From: Byssothecium circinans
Lineage: Eukaryota; Ascomycota; Dothideomycetes; Pleosporales; Massarinaceae
Direction of reading: 5' to 3'
NCBI GenBank assembly: GCA_010015675.1
Contig: ML976986.1
Span: 407,671 to 471,670 of the forward strand
Length of the DNA stretch: 64,000 nucleotides
Part shown: in pieces, positions 43,170 through 55,469 of the stretch
Numbering within the stretch: the stretch's first letter is position 1
Layout of the letters: each line of letters begins with the position of its first letter
Program-made: the position numbers and the translations under genes
Notes under the pieces: model-generated
The model's input: the letters and a program-made list of their open reading frames with translations, nothing else
Databases searched by the model: none
What the model was told of the DNA's origin: nothing

Positions 43170-44781
43170 ATGGGCATCCTCGATTTATCCAACGAACTTC
43201 TTCGCGAGATACTCGATCACATAGAATCAGACCCTGAAAAGCTCATCGGCCTTGACCGCCGCGCCTATCTCTCCCAGGAAAGCTTCAAACCCACCCCACC
43301 ACCAGACCGAGATCAAGCTCAGGACATAGCGAGCTTCAGGCTTATTTGCAAGAGATTTTCCGACCTCGGAGCCCTCCATCAATTCTCCAGAGTTACAACA
43401 AGGTTCTCTCGGAAGGGGTTGAAACGACTAGAGAACATTGCAGGTCAACGCCATCTTGCCAAGCATGTAAAGAAGTTTAGTTATATGGTCCCATTCTTCT
43501 ACGTTGAAGGTTTTCATCCAACCCCTGCTTTGATACGCACACTCAGTTGACCTATTTATAGGGAGAGAGCGAGTTGGCGAACTCCTACCAACCCTTCCCG
43601 CGAGTCTCGGTCCATTCGACGTCAAACACTTCGTGCGCAAGATCAACGAGCAAAGAGAGATAGTGCAGAGCCAGGAGGATGTGCGTGTTTTGAACAAGGC
43701 AATCTCGGCCTTTACGTCTTTACAACATGTGCAAATCCTCCGGTTGCAGGATCAACAAGACGGCATGCTCATCACCTACATCCGACAGCATGAGCATGAC
43801 CAGCTCAATCAGTTAGTTGAATTGCAATGGGCGCCAGCCTGCTCGCACTCTACAAAAACAATCGGAGGCGCGCTCGTAGCCTCTAGCTCTCCATGCTCGA
43901 GGTTTTCATCACCAATACTCAGCCCTCAAAGCGCGCTAGGTGCACTCAACGATCCGCCAGCAACTTTACATCTCCTCGCAGAGCGTCTGACATGCCTGGA
44001 GCTTCACTTTGACGACGGAATCGATCTTGACAACCGCATGCGGGAATTGGCCACCCTATCCAGGGTTGTATTCAATGCTGCTAAGAATATGCAAGCTCTT
44101 CACATCGGATTTCCATCGCATAGACCGCTGAGCTTGCGCCTAGAAGAGATATTCCACCACGTAAAATGGGAGAAGCTGCTCGCTTTCGGAATCCAAGCGT
44201 GGAGACTCGATGCAGACGAGATCATTGGCCTAGCCCGTCGACATCGAGAAAAGCTCCGTGGCCTAAGATTACGGGACGTGCTACTGAAAGATGGCAGTCG
44301 ATGGAAAGATGTATTAGCCTTTCTACGAGACGATATGCCAAGGTTGGACTGGGTGTCACTACGAAGGATTGACTATGAGACGAACTTTGACGAGCACTCA
44401 AGTACACTAGGTGCCGAGGTGCCTGACGACCACTTCATCGGGAGCGATAGTAGTAGCGATGATCTCAGCGACGAATGGGACCCGTACGAAGACGAAGACG
44501 AAGCGCAGGGTGGCATCGCTCAAGACGAAGACAGCGAGGATTCCGTCGATGATTCGGATTCGGATGCCGGTTCTGACGCACCTGAACAAGGAGGAAATAT
44601 CCATTTCCCGCCAATATCCCCCGACACCCCCGCTTCCGTACCTTGGTGCAATTGCAGCAGTCATGCCGACAGCAGCGAAATCCTTGGGGATGACGGACGG
44701 GCGGTAACTTATGCCCAGCGAAAGTTTTGGGAGAAATGGGTCGTAAGGAAGGCTTGCCCAGAGCAACACTGTCATAACTAA
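43170..44781 (+). CDS. F-box protein with acidic C-terminal region
   Basis: Exons 43170-43509 and 43562-44781 (donor gttttc, acceptor tttatag) give 519 residues. The N-terminus MGILDLSNELLREILDHIES, followed by DIASFRLICKRFSDLGALHQF, is a canonical F-box, so the protein probably docks on Skp1 in an SCF ubiquitin ligase. The middle (about residues 150-400) contains LRR-like short repeats (LTCLELHFDD, MQALHIGF, LRGLRLRDVLL, LDWVSLRRI) that would hold substrates. Residues 410-465 are very acidic (Asp/Glu/Ser). The donor is non-ideal, but the frame requires the intron because a stop follows in exon 1. Substrate unknown. Confidence 0.8.
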
Positions 44782-46095
44782 TGGCCCCATTTCCAGCTCA
44801 CTGAGCATGAAGTTAGAACAGCAGAATGAACGCGGATTCCAAGCACTACCCCGCCTGCTCCTCGCACAGAAAATGCTCCTCGAATGAAGAGGGCCGGCAA
44901 CAAACGTCTATGCAAGCGGGATATTTAGCCTATGCGCCTCACCACTACTCAGCGCTTCGCTCCGGACCGAACTGCGCCAAAAAAAACACTCGAAGTCCCG
45001 CGCCGATGCAGTCGGAATCCTTTCACCAAGACCAGTACGCTATACATGCAAACGTTGCGTGGTTGCGCAGACCCCGGGTCCGCGCCTCCCAATCGTAGCT
45101 ACCGCCTATCTCACCGCTCCTCGTTCCTGCTACCCCTCTCTTTTGCGCGATATTTTGTCATTTAGGGTGGCGCTTTTGCTTCCGCATTCCTCACGGCTCA
45201 TTATCATACGATTTCCGTCCACATATATCTGCATAGAAATGGCGCTGGGCTGAAGTCGGCGACTGCATTCCTCGTGTAATATGTTTTCCTGGGATGTATT
45301 GTTTTTCGAACGCGTCAAGCATTTCGTGGCTGCTTGTCTATTACTCTCCAGTTGCAGACGCGTCTTGTTGGCCGCACGTTCTGCCTTTTTAAAACACCTT
45401 TTTTCTTTTCCGTTGACATGTTCTCTTTGTTCTTCAAACGCACTTTTTGAATGTTCCCTCCTATCCCGATGGTAAATACGCATGATAACGCCCTTTATGT
45501 CCAGTCAAGAAGTAACGCAGCGTTTGATTTCGAATCTCATTTTAATCTCTATTCGCTATCTTCTCGTTCTCCTCCACTCCTGCCCCTCTCCACATACTTT
45601 CTATATACGTATTTGGTAGATAAAAGTTACTTGCTTTAACATATATCACCGTCATAGTGACATGTCAACAATAGCGTTTCCCAGGTCCCGCGCATCGAGA
45701 AGGGCATAGAACTTCAACCACGTAAATCTTCGAATTTGCTTATAAATAGCACCTCAAGAGCTTGATTCATCGAGATTATCTCATTTGAAAACCCGCCAGA
45801 CTGGCTACCTCAGGGCATGCGAGACACTGCCCTTATTTCAGGATATGGCAGTCTTGTATCTATCAAAAAATAGCATTGCCCCATCCATATCAGTTCTCCC
45901 CTTTGCAAAACTCCAGCAATGCAAATGGGAAAATCATTGAGAAGCTGTGAAGAAGAGCCTGTGATAATTGTGCAAAGTGAGGCCGTTCCACAAATCCACA
46001 TTCAGGTCCGATGCCACTGCTCCTGCCCCTGCCCCCAGAACCAATCTGATACCTTACACACACACACTTGTTCTACATAAAAACTGGAGGTTTGC
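44782..46095. other. convergent 3' intergenic region
   Basis: Between the 3' ends of the F-box and SPT5 genes. No gene supported. A short (ac)n run sits at about 46050-46064. Confidence 0.45.
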
Positions 46096-49000
46096 TCAGT
46101 CGTACCTCGGATCGTCGTCCATACCCGGCGTCTCCGCCCACGCCCCCGGTGTTGGAGCCGCAGCCGGTGTCGGCGCAGCATAACCACCATACCCTCTGTT
46201 GTACTGGCCAGTGGTGTCACCAGGCGTTGGCGCCGTGAAGTTACCGGGCGTCGGTGCATCCATCGGCGGGCCACCAGGTGTCGGGGCTGAATAAGCGCCG
46301 TATGCACCAGGCGTAGGCGCAGAGTACGGTGCAGGTGTAGGAGCGTTGTAGGCGCCGGGTGTAGGGGCAGAGAGATTGGATTTGGAAGCGGAATCGGAGG
46401 CAGAAGCACCCCAAGCTGGTGTGCGGCTGGATGAGTTGAATCCGCCATATGCGGTTCGTGAGCCATCGTTCCCTCCATAAGCCGTTGCGCCGCCGTAAGC
46501 TGTCCGAGAACCGTCGCCGCCATAGGCAGTACGTGAACCATCCCCGCCGTAGGCTGTTGCGCCGCCATATGCAGTACGCCCACCATCGGCGCCCCATGCA
46601 GGTGTGCGTCCACCACCCCCACCCCAACCAGGTGTTCGACCACCAGAGGGCGTAGCACCACCCCATGAGCTGCCACTTCGAGACGAGTTGCCCCAGGCAG
46701 GTGTGCGTCCACCGTTGTAGCTTGGTGTGGCGCCGACGTAGCCTCCTCGCGAGCGATTTGGGAACTTGCTGCCTCCGGCATCGATGGTGTTGCCCGTAAG
46801 GGGGTCTTTGACGGTGAGAAGGTCCTTCTTGACGGTGACTTGCTTGGTCTTCGTGTGGAGCTCGATGCGAGCCTCGTCGTTCATGGTATCCTTGACGATA
46901 CCAAGGAGGCCCTTATAGTTGCCTTTCCGGATGGTGACTGTTTTTCCAATCAACTTATCCCGTCCGAACTGTGGCCGGGATGTAGGAGGTGCCATCGCTC
47001 CGTTCTGGGCCTGCATAGCGGGGTTCATCCCGCTGAGATCGGGGCCAGCTGCTTGGGTACGGCCACTCTTGGCGGCCATCGTGACAACGTTGGGACTGCG
47101 AATGACCCAAATACCAGAGTTTTCGAGGATTTCTCGATTGACGACGAAAAGTGCTCCGCGATGGATATGGTGCACTCTGCCTTGGCGGTTCTCTCCTCCA
47201 TGCTCCTTGACGGTATCGTCCTTGCGGATCTCGGATCCATCTCGGTCTGTTGCTACAGCGTTACGGTTGTTGTCGAAGTAGTCGGTCACTTGCGTGTGAA
47301 GCAAGTTTCGGAGGGCCCCTGTCTGATCCAGTACTCTGAGAACTTCGCGATCGACCTTGACGACCATTCCTATCGTGGTGTTGCTGCGAGAATGTTAGCA
47401 TCAGAAGCATGAATGGATGGGTGCTGAACTTACTCAATTTGCACCATATCATAGATGTTATACTTTGATTCGGCTCCAAGCGTAGCCGAATCGGCAGCGC
47501 GCTTCAAGTCTTTGCTGAAGACAGTGATCTCCTGCTGGTTGGAGTCGCAAAGCAGGGTGACCTTATCTCCCTTGATCCTAGTGATCATGCCGACTTCATC
47601 AATGTATTTGCTTCCGCCGATAACTTTGACGTGGTCGCCATCACGGAATAGCTTTCGTAATGTTCTCACTGGAGCGTCGATCCTTCGTCCTTTGAGCTCG
47701 CCTTCGCTAACCTTGATCGATACAATGTCGCCGGTCACGGTAACAGTCGTACCACGCAGACCCTTCTGTTCACCCTCGAAGATTTCAACCGTGTCGCCGT
47801 TCACAAAGGCCGAGCCAGACGTTGCAGCTTTCTGGGCAGCCTGGACTGCGAGCAAGTCGAGCGTTTCCGTTCCGTCGGCAGCAGTAACGGAGAAGAACTG
47901 CATTTCCTCCATTCTGGGGTTGACATTTTCGCTGCTGACACTGTTGACCTTGACCTCCTTTAGCAAGAAGCCGTTCTGGTAGTCCTCGTTCTTGTAGGTG
48001 AAGGCACGCTGGTTGCCGGCGCCCACTTGAGTCAGGAATTTCATGTGCTTTTTCCTCGCTTCGCTATCGTTGAACAGTTTCTGAGGCGGTCGATCCGTAC
48101 TTCGGCCAAAGGCAGCTCGCTTCCGTTTATTGTCGATAGCCGCATTTGCATCCTCGCCCAGGCCGTAGTCAAGACGCGGAACAAGCTGTACGGTACAGTC
48201 GAGGCCGTTCTGGTGAATTTCGACAATCTTGGCTAGGTCGCCTTTATATAGCGAAGGGCGAAGCATGCGCACGAACTTGCCCTCTTCGAGGGGTGTCCGC
48301 CTGCGCTTGCGCAAGAGGTCCTGGCGCTCCTTGACAGGTATGGCCATCTGCGGCTGGCCCATGAAGACATTGGGAATGTTCTCGATGACTTCGAGCATGT
48401 CCTGCTTCGCATCGGCCTCAACGTAGATATAACCAGTCATGGTGCCTCCACGCTCAAAGGCCGAGTAGAGCTTCGTCTGCTGTCCAGCACGCACCGTCTC
48501 ATCGATGCGCTTCTGGATCGCCAGAATAACCTCGCGCTCCTTGCCGGGCCTGACCTTAACAGCCCAGATGTTTGGATCGGACACGGATGGCGCAGGCGCA
48601 TGGACAGCCCCATACGCTCCTCGCCGGATGCTCTGGGCTTCACGTCGCCGGTACTTCTCGTCGTACTCCTTTGCGAGTTGCTCGGCATCCTTGTCTGCCT
48701 GGACCTGGCGTTGTATATCAAACTGGCGGTGGTGGCGGTCATCGAGATCGGCGCCCGTGGGCTCGAGCAGGTCGTCGGGATGGACTTCATCGACGATTTC
48801 GTCATTGTCATCCTCTTCTTCGTCTTCCTCCTCGTCCACTTCGGCTTCGACATCAATGAACATGTTTCCCCTCTTTTTCCTACGCTTAGCTGGGCGGGCC
48901 TGGACTGGGTCAGCGCAAGTTAGTTCAGACGCGGCAATTGACGTACGACTACTTCATCCTCATCGTCTTCATCCTCCTCCTCATCCTCATCGTCCTCGTT

Positions 49001-49159
49001 CTCCTCGTCTTCCCCATTATCTGACTGTTGCCGGGGAGCTGCTGTCTCCTCTTCCTCGTTGTGTGTAGTAGCCTCGTTCTGCGCCACGTCATCCTCATCG
49101 ACTTCCTGCTGGGGATTGAAATCCTCGTTGTCCGAGTCGGACTGGTAGCCGGTAGACAT
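46096..49159 (-). CDS. SPT5: Transcription elongation factor Spt5
   Basis: Exons 49159-48947, 48899-47434 and 47383-46096 give 988 residues. Spt5 forms DSIF with Spt4 on RNA polymerase II and promotes processive elongation, capping and mRNA processing. Seen in order: an acidic N-terminus (poly-Asp/Glu); the NGN domain (NIWAVKVRPGKEREVILAI to PQMAIPVKE, about residues 190-285); KOW domains (EGKFVRMLRPSLYKGDLAKI, FVNGDTVEIFEGEQKGLRG, FRDGDHVKVIGGSKYIDEVG, LIGKTVTIRKGNYKGLLGIV); then the C-terminal repeat region. The latter has RTPAWG and SRTAYGG units with phosphorylatable Thr, then a run of APTPG-type units, ending GMDDDPRYD. These Thr are the kind used by the Bur1/Cdk9 kinase. Introns have gtacgt and gtaagt donors, and all phases agree. 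Confidence 0.95.
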
Positions 49160-50246
49160 GATGGTGGCTGTGTGTTGTTTTGTGGGAAGACGGCGGGAAT
49201 CTGGACGGCTGGCCGACTCGAGTGCTGGACTGCGCGCGCGCGGAAGGTGAGGGGCGCTCGTGAGTTGTAGGGCAGGGCTCACTAGGCAGCAAACGGGTGC
49301 TCGGATGGCGGGCGAGTGAGGAAAAGGAAGGAGAAGGGCTGTCGTGAGCAGCGAGGGCGTGGCTTTGTTAAGTAGGTGGACGTCGGTTCCAGCAAGCATC
49401 CAAAGAAAGCGCGCTAGTTGGGCGATCCGTGCTTCTCTTGGCGTGAGCGGCGGGTATGGATCATGGATGTCTCCCTTTCAGTTCCCACAAGGCGATGAAG
49501 CAGCAGCACAACGGCTCGCCATGTCATAGTCTTATCTCTCTTCTCGTCTACGCTCAACATAATGCAGCCTTACGCTCTGTGCGTCTTTACAGCTTGCGCC
49601 ACTGCATCTAGTCTAAAAGTGTTCCTGTGCATAACGGGCTTGAGCTTCATGAAGCCTTTCTACGCATCAATTGTCCATTGACGGGCGTTTCTGCTATCCT
49701 CTCCACATCCATATTCATACACTGTAGCCGATTTCAACAAGATCCAATTGCTCAGATGTACATGGAGATCGATAAGTGAGTAGCATCTCCCCGTCACGTA
49801 GCAGTTAGTGGGCGAGTTGGCACGACAAGTTTGGAGGTGAAGGCACAGCTCCATGGTGGAGCTGAGTGATCGGTGCAACCAGCGGCCTAAGATATCTATC
49901 GAACCTCAGTCCTCCAGTTACTCATTTGGCACAGCACCAACAACACATCTACAGTGCTTATTATAACTAATCACCACGTCTCTGATCAACGCCATGGTGG
50001 CACGAAGGGATCGGTTCTGTACACGTTCAGCAAGTGCTTTCATCGCACATTACTTCACGGTCACACGTGCGTTGGACGTTGACCGCGATGTACCGAAAAA
50101 GATATCCATACCGGCTCCAGTTCCATGCTCCCCTCATAGTTGGGCAGGTGCTAAGGGCACCGATACACTTCTTGCTCATGCGATACCATTAAACATTTAT
50201 ATGCAACTCTCTATATTACGATCCCAGCACATCATCACTTCCACTC
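49160..50246. other. SPT5 promoter region and intergenic gap
   Basis: No gene supported. It lies upstream of SPT5 and downstream of the alkaline phosphatase gene on the same strand. Confidence 0.45.
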
Positions 50247-52443
50247 CTACTGCTCCTTCGGCGGTGTTCCTCTCCCCAAACCAAAGCATTCAGCCATGCC
50301 ATAAAATACATCGACGGAGTTGTACGTTCCACCGAACAGCTCCTGGCAAGGACCCATAGCATAGACAGGTACGTCTGTAAGCGAGTGTACCCCCTGATCA
50401 TTGCTTACGGGCAGTGTGCCGTTGAGCAACAATCCGCCCTCGCCATCTTTTGAATTAGCATAGTAGTCTGACGACCCCTTGACAAGCTCCGCAGCCGGCT
50501 TACGCGGTCCGTCCTTGCGTACACTCCAGTTCTCGCGGCGATCCGGATCGGCCATGAGACCTTGGAAGAGCGTGTAGCGCGGATCCCAGTTCTTAGGGAA
50601 GTTGGAGTCGGTGTAGGTCAGGTTACCGGTGTTTTGATACTGGGAGAGACCGGAATTCTCATATGTGCCGACAGCATCGCGTTTCTTGCGGTCGACGTTC
50701 TGGGCTGCGAGATAGCGCGTGTCAACACTGCCCATGACATCAAATCCGTGGCCGTGGTCCGCGGTAACGAGAATGAGAGTCTCCTTGAGGGAGTCCGTCC
50801 CGTTGAGTTTCTGAATGGTAGCCTTGATGGTGTCGTCGAGTTCGAGGAGTTCGCCGAGAGCGCGGTCGTAGTCTAGGGCGTGCATCATCTTATCAATAGA
50901 GGCGGCTTCGCTCATGAGGAACCACCCCTTGTCGCCAGAGCGCTCAGAGAGGATGTCGATGGCCTTGAGAGTCATGTCTTTTAGACCAGGCTGGTCGAGA
51001 GCGGGCTTCTTATCACCAGCGGGGGAGAGAGACTGATTCAGATTGTTTCGATAGACGTTACGATCGAGCCACTTGGCCATGTTCGAAACAGTGAAAACGC
51101 CGAGAGCCTTCTCATTGTTGGGCGCTGCGAGGAGGGAAGTGCGATTTTGAAGGACTTTATATCCCTTTTTAGCGAATTCGTCGTAGTAGGTCTTGTTTTG
51201 GTAGGTGACGCCTCCCAGAGCAGGGGAGTAAAATTGTTCAGCACCGCCGCCGAACCTAAATCGTTGACGTACAAAGTCAGTGTGTGTCTCACATGCATTT
51301 CGGACACTGGCATTACTGACAGGACATCGGGACCATCCCACTTCGTCCAAGTGTAGTTGGTGATGCCGTTAAGGAAAGAATCGACCACCGCCCCATATTC
51401 GGAGCGAGCCCTTGTGTGAGCGGTCAAACCTGCGGGTGTAGCATCGGCAAGGAAGGCCGTCGACACAATCCCAACGTGTCCGCCGGTCACACGATGGAAA
51501 ATCTCAACAATTGTCTCAACTTTGGGATCGTCGAAGGGGCTCTTGCTGGAGTCGGCGTACACACCAAGGCAGTTGACAGTGGTCTTGTGTCCAGTGTACA
51601 GCGCAGAAGCAGAGTTGGCAGAGTCGGTGATGAAGCTGTCGATGGAATGGGTCATTTGATGTCCGAGTACTGGGAATTTATCCATGGCCATCTTGCTCTG
51701 GTATTTTCCGTTGATGCTCTTGTGGCCGATCAGACGAGCGGCAGTGATCATGTTTGTGGTCATCCCATCGCCGATAAAGAGGATGATGTTCTTCGCCTTG
51801 CGCTCTTCCGCCAAGTCACGGACCAACCAAGTTGCCTTGGTCGTGCTGCCGTTGTTGTAGTTCAGAGTAGCGGTATACTCGCCAGGTTCGTAGAGAGCGA
51901 TCCTACGGTAAGCCTTCGATCTTACATCCACGACTGTAGGGGTCTTGGCATCTCTCGCGAAGAGATCTAAAAGCGTGTTAGATTTTTTACGACGAGTCCA
52001 GGCTAGCATGCACTCACCCTCATACCAGGAGAAGGTCCAGTTTTCAAGTTTTGCATCTTGGATACCGAAGAACTCTGTGACCGGTTTAGGGCTTGCGTCA
52101 CCCTTCGCGATTGTGAAGGTGAATTTTTCATCCGGACGCAGGCCGATAGCTTCAGAACCATTTTTCGGTGCGTGGACCTCGAGCCGAATGTCAAAGTACT
52201 GGCCGGCGAGAAAGTCGGCTCTAGGGTCATAGTGAGTGAGGGTGCAAAAGAGCTCGCGAGACTCGGAGCCTTACTGATCAGGCGGGAAGACACAACCTGA
52301 AGCCTGTTAGCCGCAAAAAGCCAAAAAGCGAGGTTATACATCTTACCGAGCGTAGGGCAAGCTCCAAGACGCTGGAAAGTCTGCGCGGAGACATGGCTCG
52401 TGAACAGAGCTACCGCAACAGCAATTGACTTGAAAGACGCCAT
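50247..52443 (-). CDS. Secreted alkaline phosphatase (PF00245 fold)
   Basis: Five exons: 52443-52347, 52296-52275, 52220-52018, 51966-51321, 51255-50247; 658 residues. It hydrolyses phosphomonoesters outside the cell or in the wall. Signal peptide MASFKSIAVAVALFTSHVSAQ. An N-terminal domain (about residues 30-150) precedes the catalytic domain. The metal/nucleophile sites are visible: IILFIGDGMTTNMITAAR (first metal Asp), FITDSANSASALYTGHK (phosphorylated Ser in DSA), HVGIVSTAFLADATPAGLTA, WFLMSEAASIDKMMH and LILVTADHGHGFDV, and VHSLTDVPVYAMGP containing the last His. Exon 2 has only 22 nt. Donors are canonical. Expression may be phosphate-controlled, but no such site can be shown here. Confidence 0.9.
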
Positions 52444-53512
52444 TTCTCGAGCTGTGGAAGCTGCAATGGAAGAATTGGAGCGAGGCTCACGATGCGTCCA
52501 GGCATTTTTTGAGCTGCAAACACATCCTTTTATAAGCTGCCAGGGCCCTTGAACCTGCATGCATACAAGGTCAGGCTTCTCATTGCGTACCTAGCCGTCA
52601 CGGGTCAGACCACGCTCTTCATTTGCGGCCGCGGGGATGCCGCCTACGCATTTCGTATAGAGCTAGCGGTTCCCGTGGTATCTTTGCGCGCTGTTAATTG
52701 CTGGACAGCTCCAGGAACCGGTTCACCAGCTTTCCCAACATTGTGGTTCTGGCGCATCCGCCATGACCATCAGTCGACGAGCTTCCTTTTTGGGACTGGC
52801 GTGCCGATATTCTCAACTTCGATGGACGATGGTGGTGAACCTTGGCGGAACGTGGAGGAGAGAGCTCTTTGATTCGTGAAGAGACATCCTTCTTGGCAAG
52901 TGTCAGGTATCTCGTCCCGCTTTGTCCATGCGTGTGTTCTGCCCCTTGTTCATTCATGCCTTACCACGGGTGGTACTGTAGGTGTACTTGCGATAAAGCG
53001 CGCTCTGAGCTGCTCTTCCTGATGGAGAACTATGGAGAAGGGGCGCCTCCGAGTGGGAGCTTGTCAATTCGAAATTGAACGAGACCAGGACCTCTTCCTG
53101 GACCCTTGGTTCTCAAATATACATTACTGTTGACCGGGCAGCAGCCGGTAAGAAAACCCATATTTAAAAGATAGGGAACGTATGCTGTGCGGGTGCATGG
53201 CTCGACGATTCGAAGCTTTCCACCTTTGCAGTGTGCCTGGATAGTACAATGGCATGCGTCGCATCGTCTGCGAATCAGCTCCCATCAGGAACAAAGGCAG
53301 GAAACCGTATCAAATTCTCCTGCAAGCTTTTCCCTTTTGAAGTTCAGACGAGGTTCACTAATGACATCGTCGGGGACCTCGGGATTGGGGGGCGCGACGC
53401 TCGATGCGGGTAGCGAGGCTGAACTAAGACGTCACGACTCTCAAGCTTCTTTGATAAAGACACCTGGAGGTACATAGCTGCAAGGTACGACACTCTCGAA
53501 GAAACTCGCTCA
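52444..53512. other. divergent intergenic region phosphatase / photolyase
   Basis: No supported gene. Holds the promoters of the minus-strand alkaline phosphatase and plus-strand photolyase genes. Confidence 0.45.
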
Positions 53513-55363
53513 ATGCATTTTGGTCGATGTCTTGGGCTTCCCCTTCGTATTCATCGTCCTTTTGCCGTCCAGAATTCCTCAATTGGTTTTTTCAAAATCA
53601 TACCAACGTCCAGTTCCAAATTCAAACACACAGCTCCACCCCAAACACTCGCAACCAAAAATAGTTCCAGAACAACGACCAATTCAAGTCAAAAATCGTC
53701 CAAAATGTCTAAAAGAACTGCATATGAGCGCAACGAGCTCGGCCATCCCACCACCAAACGTGCAAAACAAGTAGACGAGCATCTCCCTTTTGATAACTTG
53801 GTTGAAACACTCGATGCTCAAGAAGAGAAAGAAGAAGTCACAAAGATAGTACATTGGTTTCGACCGAAGGACCTTCGAATTCAAGATAATACTGGACTGC
53901 ATCACGCATCTCAATTGGCCCAAAGCTCAAAGAAGCCACTCATTGGCATATATCTACACTGTCCGGCTGAGGAGAGTTGGCATGGCACCAGCCCCGCTCG
54001 CATGGACTTCATGGTCGAAGGCTTGAAGATAATGCAGAAGGAGCTGAAAGAGCTCAACATCCCGCTCGTCTTTCTGCACGCTGAGAAGCGAGCCGAACAT
54101 GTGTCGACCATTGCGAAATTCCTCAAGGACAACAATGTGTCACACGTCTTCGCGAACTTTGAGTACGAGATTGACGAACTGCGTCGTGATATTGGGTTGT
54201 TGAAGGAGGTTGGCAATGACGTCCAGGTCTCTATCTTCCATGATCAGACTGTAGTAGAGCCCGGATCGATGTGCACAGGTGGAGGAAAACCGATGAAAGT
54301 CTTCACGCTCTATCATCACGCATGGTTGGATGTGATTAAACAGGACCCGCATCTTCTCGACACCCAACCACCGCCAACGAAGAATGACACATCTGTCACC
54401 AAAGATCTCAAATCGCTCTTCGACTCTAAACCCCCGAAGATTGCAGAAGACAAACAGTTCCCATCTGAAGACGACAAGAAGCGCATCTGCAACCTCTGGC
54501 CTGCTGGTCATGAAGCTGGAGAGAAGCGCATGGATGCATTCATCAAGAAAATCGACAACTACGCCGCCACACGGAGCAATCCTGCCCAAGACAGCACCTC
54601 ACGAATGTCCGCATACTTCTCCGCCGGCATGTTTTCTATGCGCGAAGCTCTCTCCAAAGTTCGCGAGTACAATGATGGAAGCGCCGACTTCACTCAGAAT
54701 GGTTCAAGTCCGGGCGTCTACAGTTGGGTCCGCGAAATTGTATTTCGCGAGCTCTACCGACAAACACTAATGACAACGCCGCATACATCTATGAACCTCC
54801 CGCAGAACCTAAAATTCGATTTTGTACAGTGGGAGGAAGATGAGGAGGGGTGGGAGAAGTGGTATAAAGGGATCACAGGAGTTCCCTTTGTGGATGCTGG
54901 TATGCGGCAGCTCAATACAGAGGCGTACATGCACAATCGTCTGCGTATGAATGTGTCCTCGTACCTGTACTGCAACCTTCTCATTGATTATCGGAGAGGG
55001 GAGCGCTACTTCGCTGAGACACTGATCGACTGGGATCTGTTTAACAACACGCAAGGTTGGGAACCCAGTTATACTGTATTTAATCCAACATCCCAGGCCG
55101 AGAAGAACGATCCAAATGGGGACTATATCAGAAAATGTAAGTCTCTTCAGATCTCTAGGGCAATGGGATATCGAAAACTGACTAAGATAGGGGTGCCTGA
55201 ATTGAAAGATCTGAAGGGCAAAGCGGTCTTCGCGCCGTATGAGCGACTGAGCAAGGAAGAATTTGAGAAGTTGGGGTATCCGAAGCCACATGTTGATTGG
55301 AAGGAGACTAAGCAGAGAGCTATTGAGCGATTCAAGCGCGATATGAAGAATGCCTCACCCTAG
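53513..55363 (+). CDS. PHR1: CPD photolyase (class I)
   Basis: The enzyme repairs cyclobutane pyrimidine dimers with light, using FAD and an antenna cofactor. Exons 53513-55136 and 55191-55363 (donor gtaagt, acceptor gatag) give 598 residues. The N-terminal antenna domain starts at KIVHWFRPKDLRIQDNTGLH (about residue 105). The FAD domain shows SPGVYSWVREIVFRELYRQT, the lesion/FAD pocket VPFVDAGMRQLNTEAYMHNR with LRMNVSSYL, and WDLFNNTQGWEPSY, where Asn-Asn-Thr-Gln marks CPD photolyases. The splice restores YIRKWVPELKDLKGKAVFAP. The 54-nt intron is a multiple of three without a stop, so retention would insert 18 residues. The first ATG (53513) adds a basic, acid-free leader before the second ATG at 53705 (MSKRTAYERN plus a KR-type nuclear signal). 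Confidence 0.93.
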   Translation: MHFGRCLGLPLRIHRPFAVQNSSIGFFKIIPTSSSKFKHTAPPQTLATKNSSRTTTNSSQKSSKMSKRTAYERNELGHPTTKRAKQVDEHLPFDNLVETLDAQEEKEEVTKIVHWFRPKDLRIQDNTGLHHASQLAQSSKKPLIGIYLHCPAEESWHGTSPARMDFMVEGLKIMQKELKELNIPLVFLHAEKRAEHVSTIAKFLKDNNVSHVFANFEYEIDELRRDIGLLKEVGNDVQVSIFHDQTVVEPGSMCTGGGKPMKVFTLYHHAWLDVIKQDPHLLDTQPPPTKNDTSVTKDLKSLFDSKPPKIAEDKQFPSEDDKKRICNLWPAGHEAGEKRMDAFIKKIDNYAATRSNPAQDSTSRMSAYFSAGMFSMREALSKVREYNDGSADFTQNGSSPGVYSWVREIVFRELYRQTLMTTPHTSMNLPQNLKFDFVQWEEDEEGWEKWYKGITGVPFVDAGMRQLNTEAYMHNRLRMNVSSYLYCNLLIDYRRGERYFAETLIDWDLFNNTQGWEPSYTVFNPTSQAEKNDPNGDYIRKCKSLQISRAMGYRKLTKIGVPELKDLKGKAVFAPYERLSKEEFEKLGYPKPHVDWKETKQRAIERFKRDMKNASP

Positions 55364-55469
55364 AGCAGCTATACATGTCGCTGAAGAGTCCAATTTCATC
55401 CGCCTATTTACTAGGATGACGATATGGTGATACTGTGATCTAAGAAGACCCCGGTCGAATCTTTTCGAA

